Below are positions 32,250-40,861 of a DNA stretch of 64,000 nucleotides, piece by piece. The notes below the pieces were generated by a model, which ran no database searches, had not been told where the DNA came from, and saw only the letters and a list, made by a program, of their open reading frames with translations. The DNA is from JACZST01 sp964195155. Lineage in GTDB: Bacteria; Actinomycetota; Acidimicrobiia; Spongiisociales; UBA5794. Numbering within the stretch: the first letter of the stretch is position 1; every line of letters begins with the position of its first letter. The position numbers were made by a program, and so were the translations under genes. The stretch lies in contig CAXMOP010000021.1 of NCBI GenBank assembly GCA_964195155.1, positions 1 through 64,000 of the forward strand, written 5' to 3'.

Positions 32250-32615
32250 GTGGCTGATATTGACTGGATGGACCTGCTCTTTCAATTTGACGGAAGGATC
32301 AACCGCGCCAAGTTCTGGTTGGGGATCGTGGTCGTGGCAGTGATCAATGTCATTGCGTCGGCACTCTTTCGCGGAAACTCGGTCTTCATCGCGTTTCTGA
32401 TCACCCTGGCGTTGCTGTGGCCGAGCCTGGCCGTCGCGATCAAACGCTGGCACGACCGCGACAAATCCGGCTGGTGGGTGTTGATCGTGCTGATTCCCCT
32501 GATCGGCTGGATCTGGGCGCTGATCGAAACCGGCTTCCTCGAGGGGACCAAGGGTCCCAACCAGTACGGGCCGGACCCGCTCGGAGGCGGTATCGCCGAC
32601 GACATGGCGATGTAG
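32250..32615 (+). CDS. DUF805 membrane protein, copy 2
   Basis: 121 residues from GTG 32250. Same length and layout as the preceding DUF805 gene, including LLFQFDGRINRAKFW and RWHDRDKSGWWVL, and the same last residues (GGGIADDMAM). The middle helix differs (VINVIASALFRGNSVFIAFLI). Tandem gene duplication with ~61 bases between; both copies are intact. Confidence 0.88.
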   Translation: MADIDWMDLLFQFDGRINRAKFWLGIVVVAVINVIASALFRGNSVFIAFLITLALLWPSLAVAIKRWHDRDKSGWWVLIVLIPLIGWIWALIETGFLEGTKGPNQYGPDPLGGGIADDMAM

Positions 32616-32696
32616 TCGCGGTTCGCCGGAGGATCACCGTCGGCCACGCTGATTGGGCAATCCCATGCTCTATGCTCCCGAGCCGAGCGAACCCTC

Positions 32697-33128
32697 ATGA
32701 CATCGGCAACTGAGCAGGAGATCCACTTCGTGAGCTACGGACCGGCGCGCTCTGTCGATGCGCACGACGCTGACGCCGGCGGCCACTTTGCTCTGTGGCT
32801 GTTCGGGATCTTCGGCGCATTGTTGATCGTGGCCGGGCTCTGGCTGTCGTTCGCTCCGTCGAGCGGCGAGCTGTCGGTGGGCTTCATCACCTTCGACGTC
32901 ACCGAGATCCCCGAGCTACTCGGACCCGGCCTTCTCATTGCCGGGGGAGCGATCCTCGCCGGATCCATGTTGTCCGGGGCGTGGCGAGACTATTGGTTCG
33001 ATGAGGGCTGGCTGATGGTGTCGCTTCAGGGCGTCATCGGCGTCGTCGGACTGGCCGCATTAGTGCTCGGGGTGCTCGGCATCCTCGACCGGCTCGACCT
33101 GTACAGCCTCCCCGGCCTCCCGATCTGA
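32697..33128 (+). CDS. Hypothetical membrane protein
   Basis: 143 residues from ATG 32697. An N-terminal polar ~35 residues is followed by about three helices (FALWLFGIFGALLIVAGLWL; LLGPGLLIAGGAILAGSML; LQGVIGVVGLAALVLGVLGIL). No recognised domain. It lies 5 bases before the CoA-binding protein gene, so they are likely co-expressed. Confidence 0.55.
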   Translation: MTSATEQEIHFVSYGPARSVDAHDADAGGHFALWLFGIFGALLIVAGLWLSFAPSSGELSVGFITFDVTEIPELLGPGLLIAGGAILAGSMLSGAWRDYWFDEGWLMVSLQGVIGVVGLAALVLGVLGILDRLDLYSLPGLPI

Positions 33129-33133
33129 CTGCG

Positions 33134-33565
33134 ATGAGAACTCGTCCACCCCTCGACGAGCTTCGCCGAATCTACGCGGACAGCAAGACGATCGCGGTGG
33201 TGGGCGCCTCTCCCGATCCCGAAAAGCGCGCCCATGTCGTTCCCGCCTACCTCCAGGAACAGGGGTACCGGATCATCCCGGTGAATCCCAGGCACGAGGA
33301 AGTGCTTGGCGAGAAGGCCTATCCAACCCTGCTCGACATCCCCGAGCCCGTCGATGTCGTCGACGTGTTCCGCCCAGCAGACGAGGCGCCCGGCATCGCA
33401 GAAAACGCCGCCGCCATCGGTGCCGGCGTACTGTGGCTCCAGGTCGGCATCGTCTCGGAGGAAGCAGGCGAGATTGCCGCTGCGTCCAACATGAGCTTCG
33501 TCATGGACCACTGCATGGGCATGATGCACGCCAAGCTCGGCCTCGGCCCGGGACCGGACCACTGA
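33134..33565 (+). CDS. CoA-binding domain protein (YccU-like)
   Basis: 143 residues, a Rossmann-like CoA-binding fold: KTIAVVGASPDPEKRAHVVPAYLQEQGYRIIPVNPRHEEVLGEKAYPTLLDIPEPVDVVDVF, then GAGVLWLQVGIVSEEAG and MDHCMGMMH near the end. YccU/Pat-like proteins bind CoA or acyl-CoA; a reaction is not established for this branch. Convergent with lon, with a family B repeat between them. Confidence 0.88.
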   Translation: MRTRPPLDELRRIYADSKTIAVVGASPDPEKRAHVVPAYLQEQGYRIIPVNPRHEEVLGEKAYPTLLDIPEPVDVVDVFRPADEAPGIAENAAAIGAGVLWLQVGIVSEEAGEIAAASNMSFVMDHCMGMMHAKLGLGPGPDH

Positions 33566-33628
33566 GTCAAGAGTCGCGAGTCGCGAGCCTGACTTCCGGC
33601 TCTGGACTCTCGACTCCGGACTCAGGAC
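33566..33628. repeat. Family B repeat (copy 3)
   Basis: AGAGTCGCGAGTCGCGAG followed by CTCTGGACTCTCGACTCC-type complementary units, ending at the lon stop. It sits between two convergent genes and could fold as a terminator. Confidence 0.6.
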
Positions 33629-35934
33629 TTTTCCAGCGCCAGCTCCAAGACTTGCGTGATGTCGTCCGACGGATGGAACTGCATGGCCTCACGGATCGAG
33701 TCCGGCAACTCGTCGAGATCATCGGCGTTGCGGACGGGGAGGATCACCTCATCGAGGCCGGCCCGGTGCGCGGCAAGCACCTTCTGCTTGACCCCTCCGA
33801 TCGGCAGCACCCTTCCCTGCAGGGTCAGCTCCCCGGTCATCCCGACCGTGTCCCTGACCTTCCTGCCCGTGAACAGGCTGACCAGGGCCGTCGTCATCGT
33901 GATACCGGCAGAAGGCCCGTCCTTCGGGATTGCCCCCGCAGGCACATGGAGGTGAATCGCCTGGTCGAGCTGATCGGCATCGATGCCGAGCTCGGCTGCG
34001 TTGGAACGGACGTACGACAAGGCGATCTCGGCGGATTCCTTCATCACGTCTCCGAGCTGGCCGGTCACGGTGAGCTCGAGATTGCCCGGCATCGCTGATG
34101 CCTCGACGAACAGCACGTCACCACCGGCACCGGTGACGGCGAGTCCGGTTGCTACGCCTGGCACCCGGGTGCGATCTCCCGCCTCGTCCCGGAACACGGT
34201 CGGCTTGCCGAGCAGGTCGACCAGTTCGGTCTCCGTGACGTCGACGGTGACGGTGTCGTCGGTGGCGATCTTCATCGCGCTCTTCCTCGCCAGCTTCCCC
34301 AGGGTGCGCTCGAGCCCGCGTACTCCGGCTTCCCGGGTGTAGCTCTCGATGATCGTGGCCAGCGCCTCGTCGGACACGGTGACCTCGTCGGATTCGAGCC
34401 CGACGCCGCGTAGCTGCCTCGGGAGCAGGTGGTCGCGGGCAATGTCGACCTTCTCCTGGTCGGTATATCCGTCCAAGCGGATCACCTCGGTACGGTCGAG
34501 GAGCGGTCCGGGGATCGACTCGATCACATTCGCCGTGCCGATGAACAGCACGTCAGAGAGGTCGAGATCGAACTCCAGATAGTGATCGCGGAAGGTGTGG
34601 TTCTGTGCAGGATCGAGCACCTCGAGCAGCGCCGAGGACGGATCTCCCCGCCAGTCGGCCCCAACCTTGTCCATCTCGTCGAGGAGAAACACCGGGTTCA
34701 TCGAACCGGCATCGGCAAGGGCTCGCGCAATTCGGCCCGGCCGCGCCCCGACATAGGTGCGGCGGTGACCGCGTACCTCGGCCTCATCGCGAATGCCGCC
34801 GAGGCTGACCCTGACGAACTCGCGGCCGAGCGCGTGCGCCACCGACTCCCCAAGGGAAGTCTTTCCCACCCCGGGAGGGCCCACCAAGAGCAGGATGGCG
34901 CCGCCTCCGCGCCGGTCGTCGGTGGAGTCTTCAACGCCGCGCTCCTTGCGCAGCTTTCGCACCGCGAGGTGTTCCACGATGCGCTCCTTGACGTCGCTCA
35001 ACCCCGTGTGATCGGCGTCGAGGACGTCCCTGGCCTCGCCGAGGTCGAGGTGGTCGGTGGTGTGGACACCCCACGGCAGCTCGAAAACGGTGTCGAGCCA
35101 GGTACGCACCCAGCCCACCTCAGGGCTCTGGTCGTTCATCCGCTCCAGCCGATCGATCTCGCGTTCGACCGCCTCGGCGACGGTCTCGGGGAGGTCGGTT
35201 TCGGTGAGCTTCTGGCGGTATTCACCGACGACGGATTCGGACTCCTCGCCGAGCTCCTTGCGCAGCGACTCCATTTGCTGTCGGATGATGAACTCGCGCT
35301 GGGTCTTGTCGATGCGCTCGGTAGCGTCTTCGCGGACACGGCGGCGCAATTCGATGTCGGCAAGGACGGCGTTCATCATGTCGAGCGCCAGCGTGATCCG
35401 TTCGTGGACGTCGGTCGTCTCCAGGACCTTGACCTTCTCGGCGGTGCTCAGGTCCGGAGAATGGACGAGGAGGTCCGCGAGCTGACCGGGGTCATCGGAT
35501 GCGAGGATTCGGTCGGCAATCCCGGCGATGCCGCGATGGTCGAGGATCTCGCTGACGACGGTGCGGAATTCTTCGGCAAGTGCCAGCGTTTCGTCGCTGT
35601 GCTCGAGGGGCTCGTCGACCGGCATCGCCTCCACCCAGAGCACCTCTCCGCTGCTTGGCTGGCCGGCGCCGATACGGGCGCGTGAGACCCCCGAGATCAG
35701 CGCGGTCGTGCCCTCTCCGGTGGACACCTCTTGGATCTCGGCGATCGTGCCGACGCTGGCATACTCGCCGTTGACCTGGGGGACGAGCAGTAAGCGACCG
35801 TTGCTGTTCTCGGCGGCCGCGATGGCCTGCTTGGCTTCGTCGGATTCGATGGTGACCGTGACCACCATATGTGGGAACACGACCCCGCTGCGGAGGGGAA
35901 GGACGGGCAGTGTTGTTGTTGTGAGGTCCGCCAT
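33622..35934 (-). CDS. lon: Lon ATP-dependent protease
   Basis: 770 residues from ATG 35934 (MADLTTTTLPVLPLRSGVVFPHMVV), which has SD AAAGGA 8 bases upstream. The full Lon order is present: N-terminal substrate domain, coiled-coil region with QREFIIRQQMESLRKELGE, AAA+ ATPase with GPPGVGKTSL and LLDEMDKVG, and the serine-lysine protease with the Ser in KDGPSAGITM and the Lys in GGVKQKVLAAHRAG. It degrades misfolded and regulatory proteins. The family usual length is 770-810. A family B repeat fills the divergent promoter region towards rmuC. Confidence 0.96.
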   Translation of the reverse strand: MADLTTTTLPVLPLRSGVVFPHMVVTVTIESDEAKQAIAAAENSNGRLLLVPQVNGEYASVGTIAEIQEVSTGEGTTALISGVSRARIGAGQPSSGEVLWVEAMPVDEPLEHSDETLALAEEFRTVVSEILDHRGIAGIADRILASDDPGQLADLLVHSPDLSTAEKVKVLETTDVHERITLALDMMNAVLADIELRRRVREDATERIDKTQREFIIRQQMESLRKELGEESESVVGEYRQKLTETDLPETVAEAVEREIDRLERMNDQSPEVGWVRTWLDTVFELPWGVHTTDHLDLGEARDVLDADHTGLSDVKERIVEHLAVRKLRKERGVEDSTDDRRGGGAILLLVGPPGVGKTSLGESVAHALGREFVRVSLGGIRDEAEVRGHRRTYVGARPGRIARALADAGSMNPVFLLDEMDKVGADWRGDPSSALLEVLDPAQNHTFRDHYLEFDLDLSDVLFIGTANVIESIPGPLLDRTEVIRLDGYTDQEKVDIARDHLLPRQLRGVGLESDEVTVSDEALATIIESYTREAGVRGLERTLGKLARKSAMKIATDDTVTVDVTETELVDLLGKPTVFRDEAGDRTRVPGVATGLAVTGAGGDVLFVEASAMPGNLELTVTGQLGDVMKESAEIALSYVRSNAAELGIDADQLDQAIHLHVPAGAIPKDGPSAGITMTTALVSLFTGRKVRDTVGMTGELTLQGRVLPIGGVKQKVLAAHRAGLDEVILPVRNADDLDELPDSIREAMQFHPSDDITQVLELALEKS

Positions 35935-35950
35935 GTGGCGTGTCCTTTCT

Positions 35951-36022
35951 TGAGTCACGAGTCACGAGTCGCGAGTCGCGAGCCAATCCCGCAATTCTCG
36001 CGACTCGCGACTGGCGACTCGC
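35951..36022. repeat. Family B repeat in the lon/rmuC divergent region (copy 4)
   Basis: Left arm GAGTCACGAGTCACGAGTC and further GAGTCGC units, then CTCGCGACTCGCGACTGGC with complementary units. Unlike the other full copies it lies between divergent genes, upstream of both, so it cannot be only a terminator. Confidence 0.65.
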
Positions 36023-36183
36023 GTCTTCTCTTTGGGTTGACTTGAACCGTAGGGCGAAATTCGGTATTCCCTGACGGTCCTGGGGCGTCGTCGGGATCGG
36101 TCCGAAACTCTTGCGGAGCAACGGTTCTGGAATTCTGTCACACCCGGCCGGCACGATGTACCCATGAGGAAAGGAGAGCAGCG

Positions 36184-37158
36184 ATGATGGTGGTGTTGCT
36201 GACGACGATTGTGTTGTTGACGGGGGCGGTGGCCGCGCTCGGCGTGGTGGTGCTCCGACAGCGGGAGGCCGAGGTTGCGTTGCCCGATGGGCTCAACGCC
36301 GATGTGCTGGAGCGTATCGCTCGGATGGAGGGTTCTCTCGATGGCCGGCTTCGGTCGCTCGACGGACGAGTCGATGGTGTGACCTCGATGTTCGCCAGCG
36401 CCCAGGGAAGGGGCGGCTGGGGTGAATTGTCGTTGCGTCAGGCCCTCGAGCATGCGGGATTGGTTGAGGACCGTGACTTCGCGTTGAACAAGGCGGCGGG
36501 CCATGATGCGAATCGACCGGACGCAGTGATCAAGCTCCCCGATGGCCGTTTCCTGATCATCGATGCCAAGTTCCCCGTTGCCCGTTTCGCCGCTGCGTGT
36601 CGCACCGACGACGCGACGGAGCGGGCCCGGCTGATGGCTGAGCACGCTCGGGCGTTGACCGCAATGGCCAAGGATCTGAAGGCTCGCGGCTATCACGCCG
36701 CGGCGGCCGGCGGGTATGTCGTAATGTACCTGCCCGACGAGGGGCTGTATGTCGAAGCAATGCGAGCCCGACCCCAGCTTTGGGACGAGGTTCTCGGCGA
36801 ACAGGTGCTGCTCGCCGGCCCCGCGACGTTGCTGGCGCTGCTCGGCGTCACCGCGCAGGTCATCAACGAGTACCGCGCCGTGGAAGCGGCACGCCAGATC
36901 GTTGCCGACACCAAGGAGCTCCAAACGCGTCTCGCCCGGTTCGCCAAACATCTCGGCGACGTTGGCAAGAAGCTCAACACCGCGGTCAACGGCTACAACT
37001 CGGCGGTCGGGTCGTGGGAGAGCCGGTTGGTACCGCAAGTCAGCAAGGTCGCCGGATACGGCACCGGCGGACCCGAGGTGCCCTCGGCGGCTGCCGTGGA
37101 AACACCGGTCCGTGAGATGACGAATGACGAAGAATCCCATCTCACCGTGGTGGGCTGA
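36184..37158 (+). CDS. rmuC: RmuC-family DNA recombination protein
   Basis: 324 residues. A short N-terminal membrane helix (VVLLTTIVLLTGAVAALGVVVL), a brief coiled-coil region, then the RmuC core: GRGGWGELSLRQALEHAGLVE, RPDAVIKLPDGRFLIIDAKFPV, GYVVMYLPDEGLYVEA. RmuC limits inverted-repeat recombination in E. coli, and the core is nuclease-like (PD-(D/E)XK). This version is shorter than E. coli RmuC (~475) because the coiled coil is reduced. ATG 36184, with a second ATG one codon on, is preceded by AGGAAAGGAG. Confidence 0.88.
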   Translation: MMVVLLTTIVLLTGAVAALGVVVLRQREAEVALPDGLNADVLERIARMEGSLDGRLRSLDGRVDGVTSMFASAQGRGGWGELSLRQALEHAGLVEDRDFALNKAAGHDANRPDAVIKLPDGRFLIIDAKFPVARFAAACRTDDATERARLMAEHARALTAMAKDLKARGYHAAAAGGYVVMYLPDEGLYVEAMRARPQLWDEVLGEQVLLAGPATLLALLGVTAQVINEYRAVEAARQIVADTKELQTRLARFAKHLGDVGKKLNTAVNGYNSAVGSWESRLVPQVSKVAGYGTGGPEVPSAAAVETPVREMTNDEESHLTVVG

Positions 37159-37295
37159 CCGAATCTCTGCGGTTACATGTCATGTCTTTGCGACGGTGCG
37201 ACACCGCGTCTCGTCGAGGGTGGGGTATTCGTTTTTCCCCCCTGTTTCCCCCCTGAGGTGAACGGTCGCGCTGGGGTGCGACACTTGCCTCGGCG

Positions 37296-37560
37296 GCGCG
37301 GTTTCTTTGCCTCCCCCTCAGGGGGAGGTGCCGAGCGCCAGCGAGGCTGAGGGGGTCAAGGCGTTGTCGCGACCACGGTTTGACCCCCCTCCCCGCCTGC
37401 GGCGGGACTCCCCCCTGGGGGGGAGCAACGAGAACGCCGCGGCGGTGAGCCCAACGATCGTCGTACTGTCGCGAAACACGACACCCTTAGGGGAGGCAAA
37501 GAAGTCGCCTCACAAGCGACGGGAGGAAACGGGCGGGGAGGGGGCTTAGCGCTGTCACCA
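37296..37560. repeat. Family D long palindromic repeat (copy 1)
   Basis: The 446-base gap between rmuC and arsM holds no gene. It contains TTTCTTTGCCTCCCCCTCAG, GGTGCCGAGCGCCAGCGAGG, CTGAGGGGGTCAAGGCG, GTTTGACCCCCCTCCCCGCC, GGACTCCCCCCTGGGGGGGA and GCAACGAGAACGCCGCGG: an imperfect palindrome matching the repeats at 46288-46614. A second, shorter G-rich half follows to 37560. Confidence 0.65.
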
Positions 37561-37605
37561 CAAGGCGTGGTAGCGCCCTACGGCTGCGTGATCGTTGGGC
37601 CGGAT

Positions 37606-38433
37606 TTACGCGATCCGGTCCTCGAGATCGTGCGGTGTCCAGCACTTCGTGCCGCCCGAAGCGACGGCGGCCGGCTTCTCGGCTTTGACGATCGCCGAGT
37701 GCATGCCTTCGGCCACCCGATGAGTCGGGGTGATGCTCACGTCGGCGAAGCCCGCCGCAGCCAGACCTTTCTCATACTCGGAGAAGGAAAGCGCACCAGC
37801 GATGCAGCCGACCCAGCTCCCCCGCTCCAAGCGCTGATCTGTTGTGAGGTGGTCCTCGGCAACGACGTCGCTGATCCCGATTCGGCCGCCCGGCCGCAAC
37901 ACGCGGAAGATCTCGGCGAACACCGCGGGCTTGTTCGCGGACAAGTTGATCACGCAGTTCGAGATGACCACGTCGACGGCGTCGGGTCCGAGTGGAATAT
38001 CCTCGATGTACCCCCTGAGAAACTCAACGTTCCTAGCGCCGGCCTCGTCGGCGTGGCTGCGGGCAAGATCGAGCATCTCGTCGGTCATGTCCAGGCCGTA
38101 TGCAAAGCCGGTCGGGCCCACTCGCCGTGCCGATAGCAGGACATCAATGCCGGCACCCGAGCCAAGGTCGAGCACCGTCTCGCCCTCGACCAGAGCGGCA
38201 ACCGCGGTCGGGTCGCCGCAGCCAAGGCTTGCCGCCCTGGCACCTTCCGGCACGGCGACGATGTCCCCGGATCGATACAGCGCCGAGCCGAAGTCGGCGT
38301 CGGTCGCTGGTGAACAGCAGCCGGGCTCGCAGCAAGACGCCGCGATTGCTGCTGCGGCGTAGCGCTCTCGGACGCGTTCGCGCACACGGTCGGTTATCGG
38401 TGGGTTCTCCGGCATCGACGTATTCATCGCCAT
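37606..38433 (-). CDS. arsM: Arsenite methyltransferase
   Basis: 275 residues from ATG 38433. S-adenosylmethionine methyltransferase with VLDLGSGAGIDVLLSARRVG as the SAM site and the cysteines that bind As(III): the N-terminal SCCEPGCC, NCVINL and the GCIAGAL Cys. The enzyme methylates arsenite to volatile or less toxic forms. The C-terminus has an extra Cys (GGTKCWTP). It faces an ArsR repressor gene across a 71-base control region, so induction by arsenite is likely. The start is set by the promoter, which places the transcript end at this ATG. Confidence 0.93.
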   Translation of the reverse strand: MAMNTSMPENPPITDRVRERVRERYAAAAIAASCCEPGCCSPATDADFGSALYRSGDIVAVPEGARAASLGCGDPTAVAALVEGETVLDLGSGAGIDVLLSARRVGPTGFAYGLDMTDEMLDLARSHADEAGARNVEFLRGYIEDIPLGPDAVDVVISNCVINLSANKPAVFAEIFRVLRPGGRIGISDVVAEDHLTTDQRLERGSWVGCIAGALSFSEYEKGLAAAGFADVSITPTHRVAEGMHSAIVKAEKPAAVASGGTKCWTPHDLEDRIA

Positions 38434-38504
38434 CAATACGATACTACCAATACCCATCGATGACTGTCAATACGTTGCCCAGAATCACTGGTAGCCTGCG
38501 GTAT
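38434..38504. promoter_or_regulatory. arsM/arsR divergent control region
   Basis: On the minus strand TTGACA (38470-38465) and TAGTAT (38446-38441), spaced 18 bases, form a strong promoter for arsM that would start transcription next to its ATG (leaderless). CAATAC occurs three times in the same direction (38434, 38448, 38468), covering the -10 and -35 boxes, and is the likely ArsR-binding array; the binding itself is inferred. Confidence 0.65.
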
Positions 38505-38834
38505 ATGGAGATCAAGGTCATTGAAGCCTGTTGCGATCCGGTGCTGATCGAGCCGCTGGCTGAGGGAGAGGCCAGCGAGCTCGCTTCCGGATTCAAGGTA
38601 CTGGCGGACCCGGTCCGGCTCAGGCTGCTCAGCCTGGTCGCCAATGCCCCCGACGGCGAGCTGTGTGCCTGCGATGTGGTCGACACGATCGGACGCAGCC
38701 AGCCAACGGTGAGTCATCACCTGTCGATCCTGGCCGGGGCAGGATTGCTGATCCGCGAACAGCGGGGGAAGTGGGCGTACTTCCGCGTCGACCCCGATCG
38801 GGTCGCCGTGTTACGGGACGCGCTCGCGATCTGA
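38505..38834 (+). CDS. arsR: ArsR-family metalloregulator
   Basis: 109 residues from ATG 38505 (MEIKVIEACCDPVLIEPL). Winged HTH: FKVLADPVRLRLLSLVANAPDGELCACDVVDTIGRSQPTVSHHLSILAGAGLL. The CxC in ELCACD at the start of the recognition-helix region is the classical arsenite-sensing site of ArsR, and an extra CC sits in the N-terminus. It represses arsM and itself until As(III) binds. The long frame upstream overlaps arsM and is not used. Confidence 0.92.
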   Translation: MEIKVIEACCDPVLIEPLAEGEASELASGFKVLADPVRLRLLSLVANAPDGELCACDVVDTIGRSQPTVSHHLSILAGAGLLIREQRGKWAYFRVDPDRVAVLRDALAI

Positions 38835-38847
38835 GCGCGGCCGCCCT

Positions 38848-38962
38848 TAGGACGGTGATGAACAATGACGAGTGCTAGGGGCCGCCGCTTGCTCGGATGA
38901 TCCGGTGACTTGGTTTCTCCCGACAGCAGCGGCCCGCTGGTGGATTGCTCACCACCCTCCTA
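38848..38962 (+). repeat. Family A 115-bp element, copy 3
   Basis: TAGGACGGTGATGAACAATG at the left end and ATTGCTCACCACCCTCCTA at the right. The internal frame from ATG 38865 is broken by TGA at codon 12 and its closing TAG is TAC, so this copy is decayed. It starts 14 bases after the arsR stop, not on it. Confidence 0.8.
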
Positions 38963-39020
38963 CGCGATTCTCATCGGCGTCGCAGCCGTTTCCGCTGCCG
39001 CCGCCATATGCTCGGCCGCC

Positions 39021-39947
39021 ATGACACGCGCAGGAACGATCATTGCGGTCGGAGCACTGGTGCTCGCCGCCTGCGGGGGCGACAGCATCGCGGCGACCGT
39101 CAACGACACCGAAATCACCACCGCCGACGTCGAAGGCTTACTCATCGAGATCTCCGACTTCGACCGTACGCCGCAACAGTTCGCCACCTTCCTCGGGCTG
39201 ACCATTCAGTGGGAGGCCATTGACCAACGCGTCACCGATGAACTCGGGTTCGAACCCTCGGAGGAAGAGATCGACGCCGAGATCCGCAGGCTGGTCATCG
39301 ACGCAGGCTTCCTCGACATACCGTCGTTTCTCGCCCAGCAGAACATCTCGGAGGCTGCGCTGCATCGCCTGGCGAGTCAGATCGCCATCGAGCAGCACCT
39401 CCACGAGTTGTTGGGTCCTGACGTAGAGGCACCGGGCGACCAAGAAGTTCAACAGGAGCTCGACGAGAGCCCCGAGCGCTGGGTCGAGGAAGTATGTGCG
39501 TCCCACATCCTGGTGGCCACCCTTGAAGAAGCCGAGGCCGCGCTGGTTCGCCTCGACGCCGGAGAGGATTTTGGCGACCTCGCTTCAGAGCTGTCGATCG
39601 ACACCTCGAATGCGGAAAGTGGCGGCTCGCTCGGCTGCGCGGACCCAATCGGTTACGTGCCGGAGTTCGCCCTGGTGACGGCGACGGAACCGATCGGCGA
39701 AGTGGCCGGTCCGGTGGAGACCCAGTTCGGAGCTCACCTCATCCTGATTGAGTCGCGCCAGTCCACGCCATTCGAAGAGATCCGCGACGCCCTCAAAGAG
39801 CTGCGCACGGTCGATGCGGTTTCCGATTGGCTGACCGAAGCCGTGAAGATGGCAGCGGTGACGGTCGACGAGTCCCGCGGCACCTGGGTCATCGAGCCCG
39901 AGCCCCATGTGCAGCCTCCGCCTGAGCTCCGCGAGGACGAACAGTGA
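39021..39947 (+). CDS. PpiC/SurA-like foldase lipoprotein
   Basis: 308 residues from ATG 39021. Lipoprotein signal with lipobox LAAC, then a SurA-like N-terminal helical domain (VNDTEITTADVEGLLIEISDFD) and a parvulin-type peptidyl-prolyl isomerase domain: EVCASHILVATLEEAEAALVRLDAGEDFGDLASELSID, then GGSLGCADPIGYVPEF and AHLILIESRQ. Such proteins help fold exported proteins outside the membrane (PrsA role in Gram-positives). The last residues (REDEQ) and the stop are encoded by a decayed family A repeat. The frame extends upstream through another family A copy; the signal peptide fixes the start. Confidence 0.85.
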   Translation: MTRAGTIIAVGALVLAACGGDSIAATVNDTEITTADVEGLLIEISDFDRTPQQFATFLGLTIQWEAIDQRVTDELGFEPSEEEIDAEIRRLVIDAGFLDIPSFLAQQNISEAALHRLASQIAIEQHLHELLGPDVEAPGDQEVQQELDESPERWVEEVCASHILVATLEEAEAALVRLDAGEDFGDLASELSIDTSNAESGGSLGCADPIGYVPEFALVTATEPIGEVAGPVETQFGAHLILIESRQSTPFEEIRDALKELRTVDAVSDWLTEAVKMAAVTVDESRGTWVIEPEPHVQPPPELREDEQ

Positions 39948-40041
39948 CGAGTGCCACGTCCGCCGCTTGCTCGGATGATCCGGTGCCTCGGTTTCTCCCG
40001 ACCGCAGCCCCCGCTGCAGGATTGCTCACCCACCCTCCGAG
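39943..40041 (+). repeat. Family A element, copy 4 (degenerate)
   Basis: Contains GAACAGTGACGAGTGCC, CCGCCGCTTGCTCGGATGAT and GGATTGCTCACCCACCCTCC, most like copy 3, but the left terminus is lost. Its left end forms the last codons of the foldase gene. Confidence 0.6.
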
Positions 40042-40078
40042 CAAGTACTACCCGGGGGCGATCGAATAGCCTGGCCGC

Positions 40079-40861
40079 ATGATCGAGGCCTATTTCGATA
40101 GGGACGAAGGCGATTGGTTTGTCCCGACCGATTATTCGCGGGGACCCTGGGTTGATGATGCATGCCATGCAGGACCGCCGACCGGCTTGCTGGCCCGTGC
40201 CATGGAGCAGATCGTCACCGACCAGCGAATGACGCGCATCACGGTGGAGCTCATGCGCCCGATCCCGATGCGGGGCTTCCGGGTGCTGGCATCGATGGTC
40301 AAGCTCGGCCGCTCGGCGAGCGTCACCGAGGCCGAATTGTCCGATGACGACGGCATCTACGCCCGGGCCCACGGCCTCCATATGCGCGAGCTCGACCATC
40401 TTGCGGTGTCGATCGCCGACGACCTTGCACCGGATTTCGAAGCGTCCGAGCCGGGACCATTCCCGATTCAGCCACCACATGGCCTTGCGGCGTTCAACGA
40501 CTCGGTGGAGTGTCGCTACGACCCGTCCACCAGGCCGGGGGGCGGGCCGTCGACGATGTGGATGAGGACCAAGGTCCCTTTGCTGCAGGGTGAGAAACCA
40601 AGCCCGTTTCAGGCCATCTGCCCGCTGGCCGATTGTCTGAACGGCATTTCCTACAACGATCCGATCGAAGAGGTGTGGTTCGTCAACGCCGATCTCACGT
40701 TGTCGCTGCACCGCGATCCAACGGGTGAATGGTTCTGCGCACAAGCCGTGTCGCTGTGGGAGCCCTCCGGAATCGGCCTCGCCCACGCCGCGCTCTTCGA
40801 CACCGAGGGTTCGGTTGGCAGGGCGACTCAGAATCTTCTCTTGAGCGCGATCGACGGCTAG
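40079..40861 (+). CDS. Thioesterase-family (double hot-dog) protein
   Basis: 260 residues, TesB-like double hot-dog pattern: GPWVDDACHAGPPTGLLARAMEQI, ITVELMRPIPMRGFRV, VKLGRSASVTEAELSDDDG in the first half and WMRTKVPLLQGEKPSPFQAICPLADCLNGI, FVNADLTLSLHRDPTGEWF in the second. Such enzymes cleave acyl-CoA thioesters; the acyl group is unknown. ATG 40079 fits the family. Length is normal. Confidence 0.82.
   Translation: MIEAYFDRDEGDWFVPTDYSRGPWVDDACHAGPPTGLLARAMEQIVTDQRMTRITVELMRPIPMRGFRVLASMVKLGRSASVTEAELSDDDGIYARAHGLHMRELDHLAVSIADDLAPDFEASEPGPFPIQPPHGLAAFNDSVECRYDPSTRPGGGPSTMWMRTKVPLLQGEKPSPFQAICPLADCLNGISYNDPIEEVWFVNADLTLSLHRDPTGEWFCAQAVSLWEPSGIGLAHAALFDTEGSVGRATQNLLLSAIDG

Noticed and set aside
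34429..35685. 418-codon plus-strand frame opposite lon
   Set aside because: Antisense to an unmistakable Lon protease.
35935..35960. HspR/HAIR-type site (CTTGAGT) before lon
   Set aside because: Only one half-site is present and it is part of the family B tandem units.
37307..37549. 80-codon frame in the rmuC-arsM gap
   Set aside because: Encoded entirely by family D repeat; Pro/Arg/Ser low complexity.
38910..39020. Upstream extension of the foldase gene
   Set aside because: It runs through a family A repeat; the lipoprotein signal begins at 39021.
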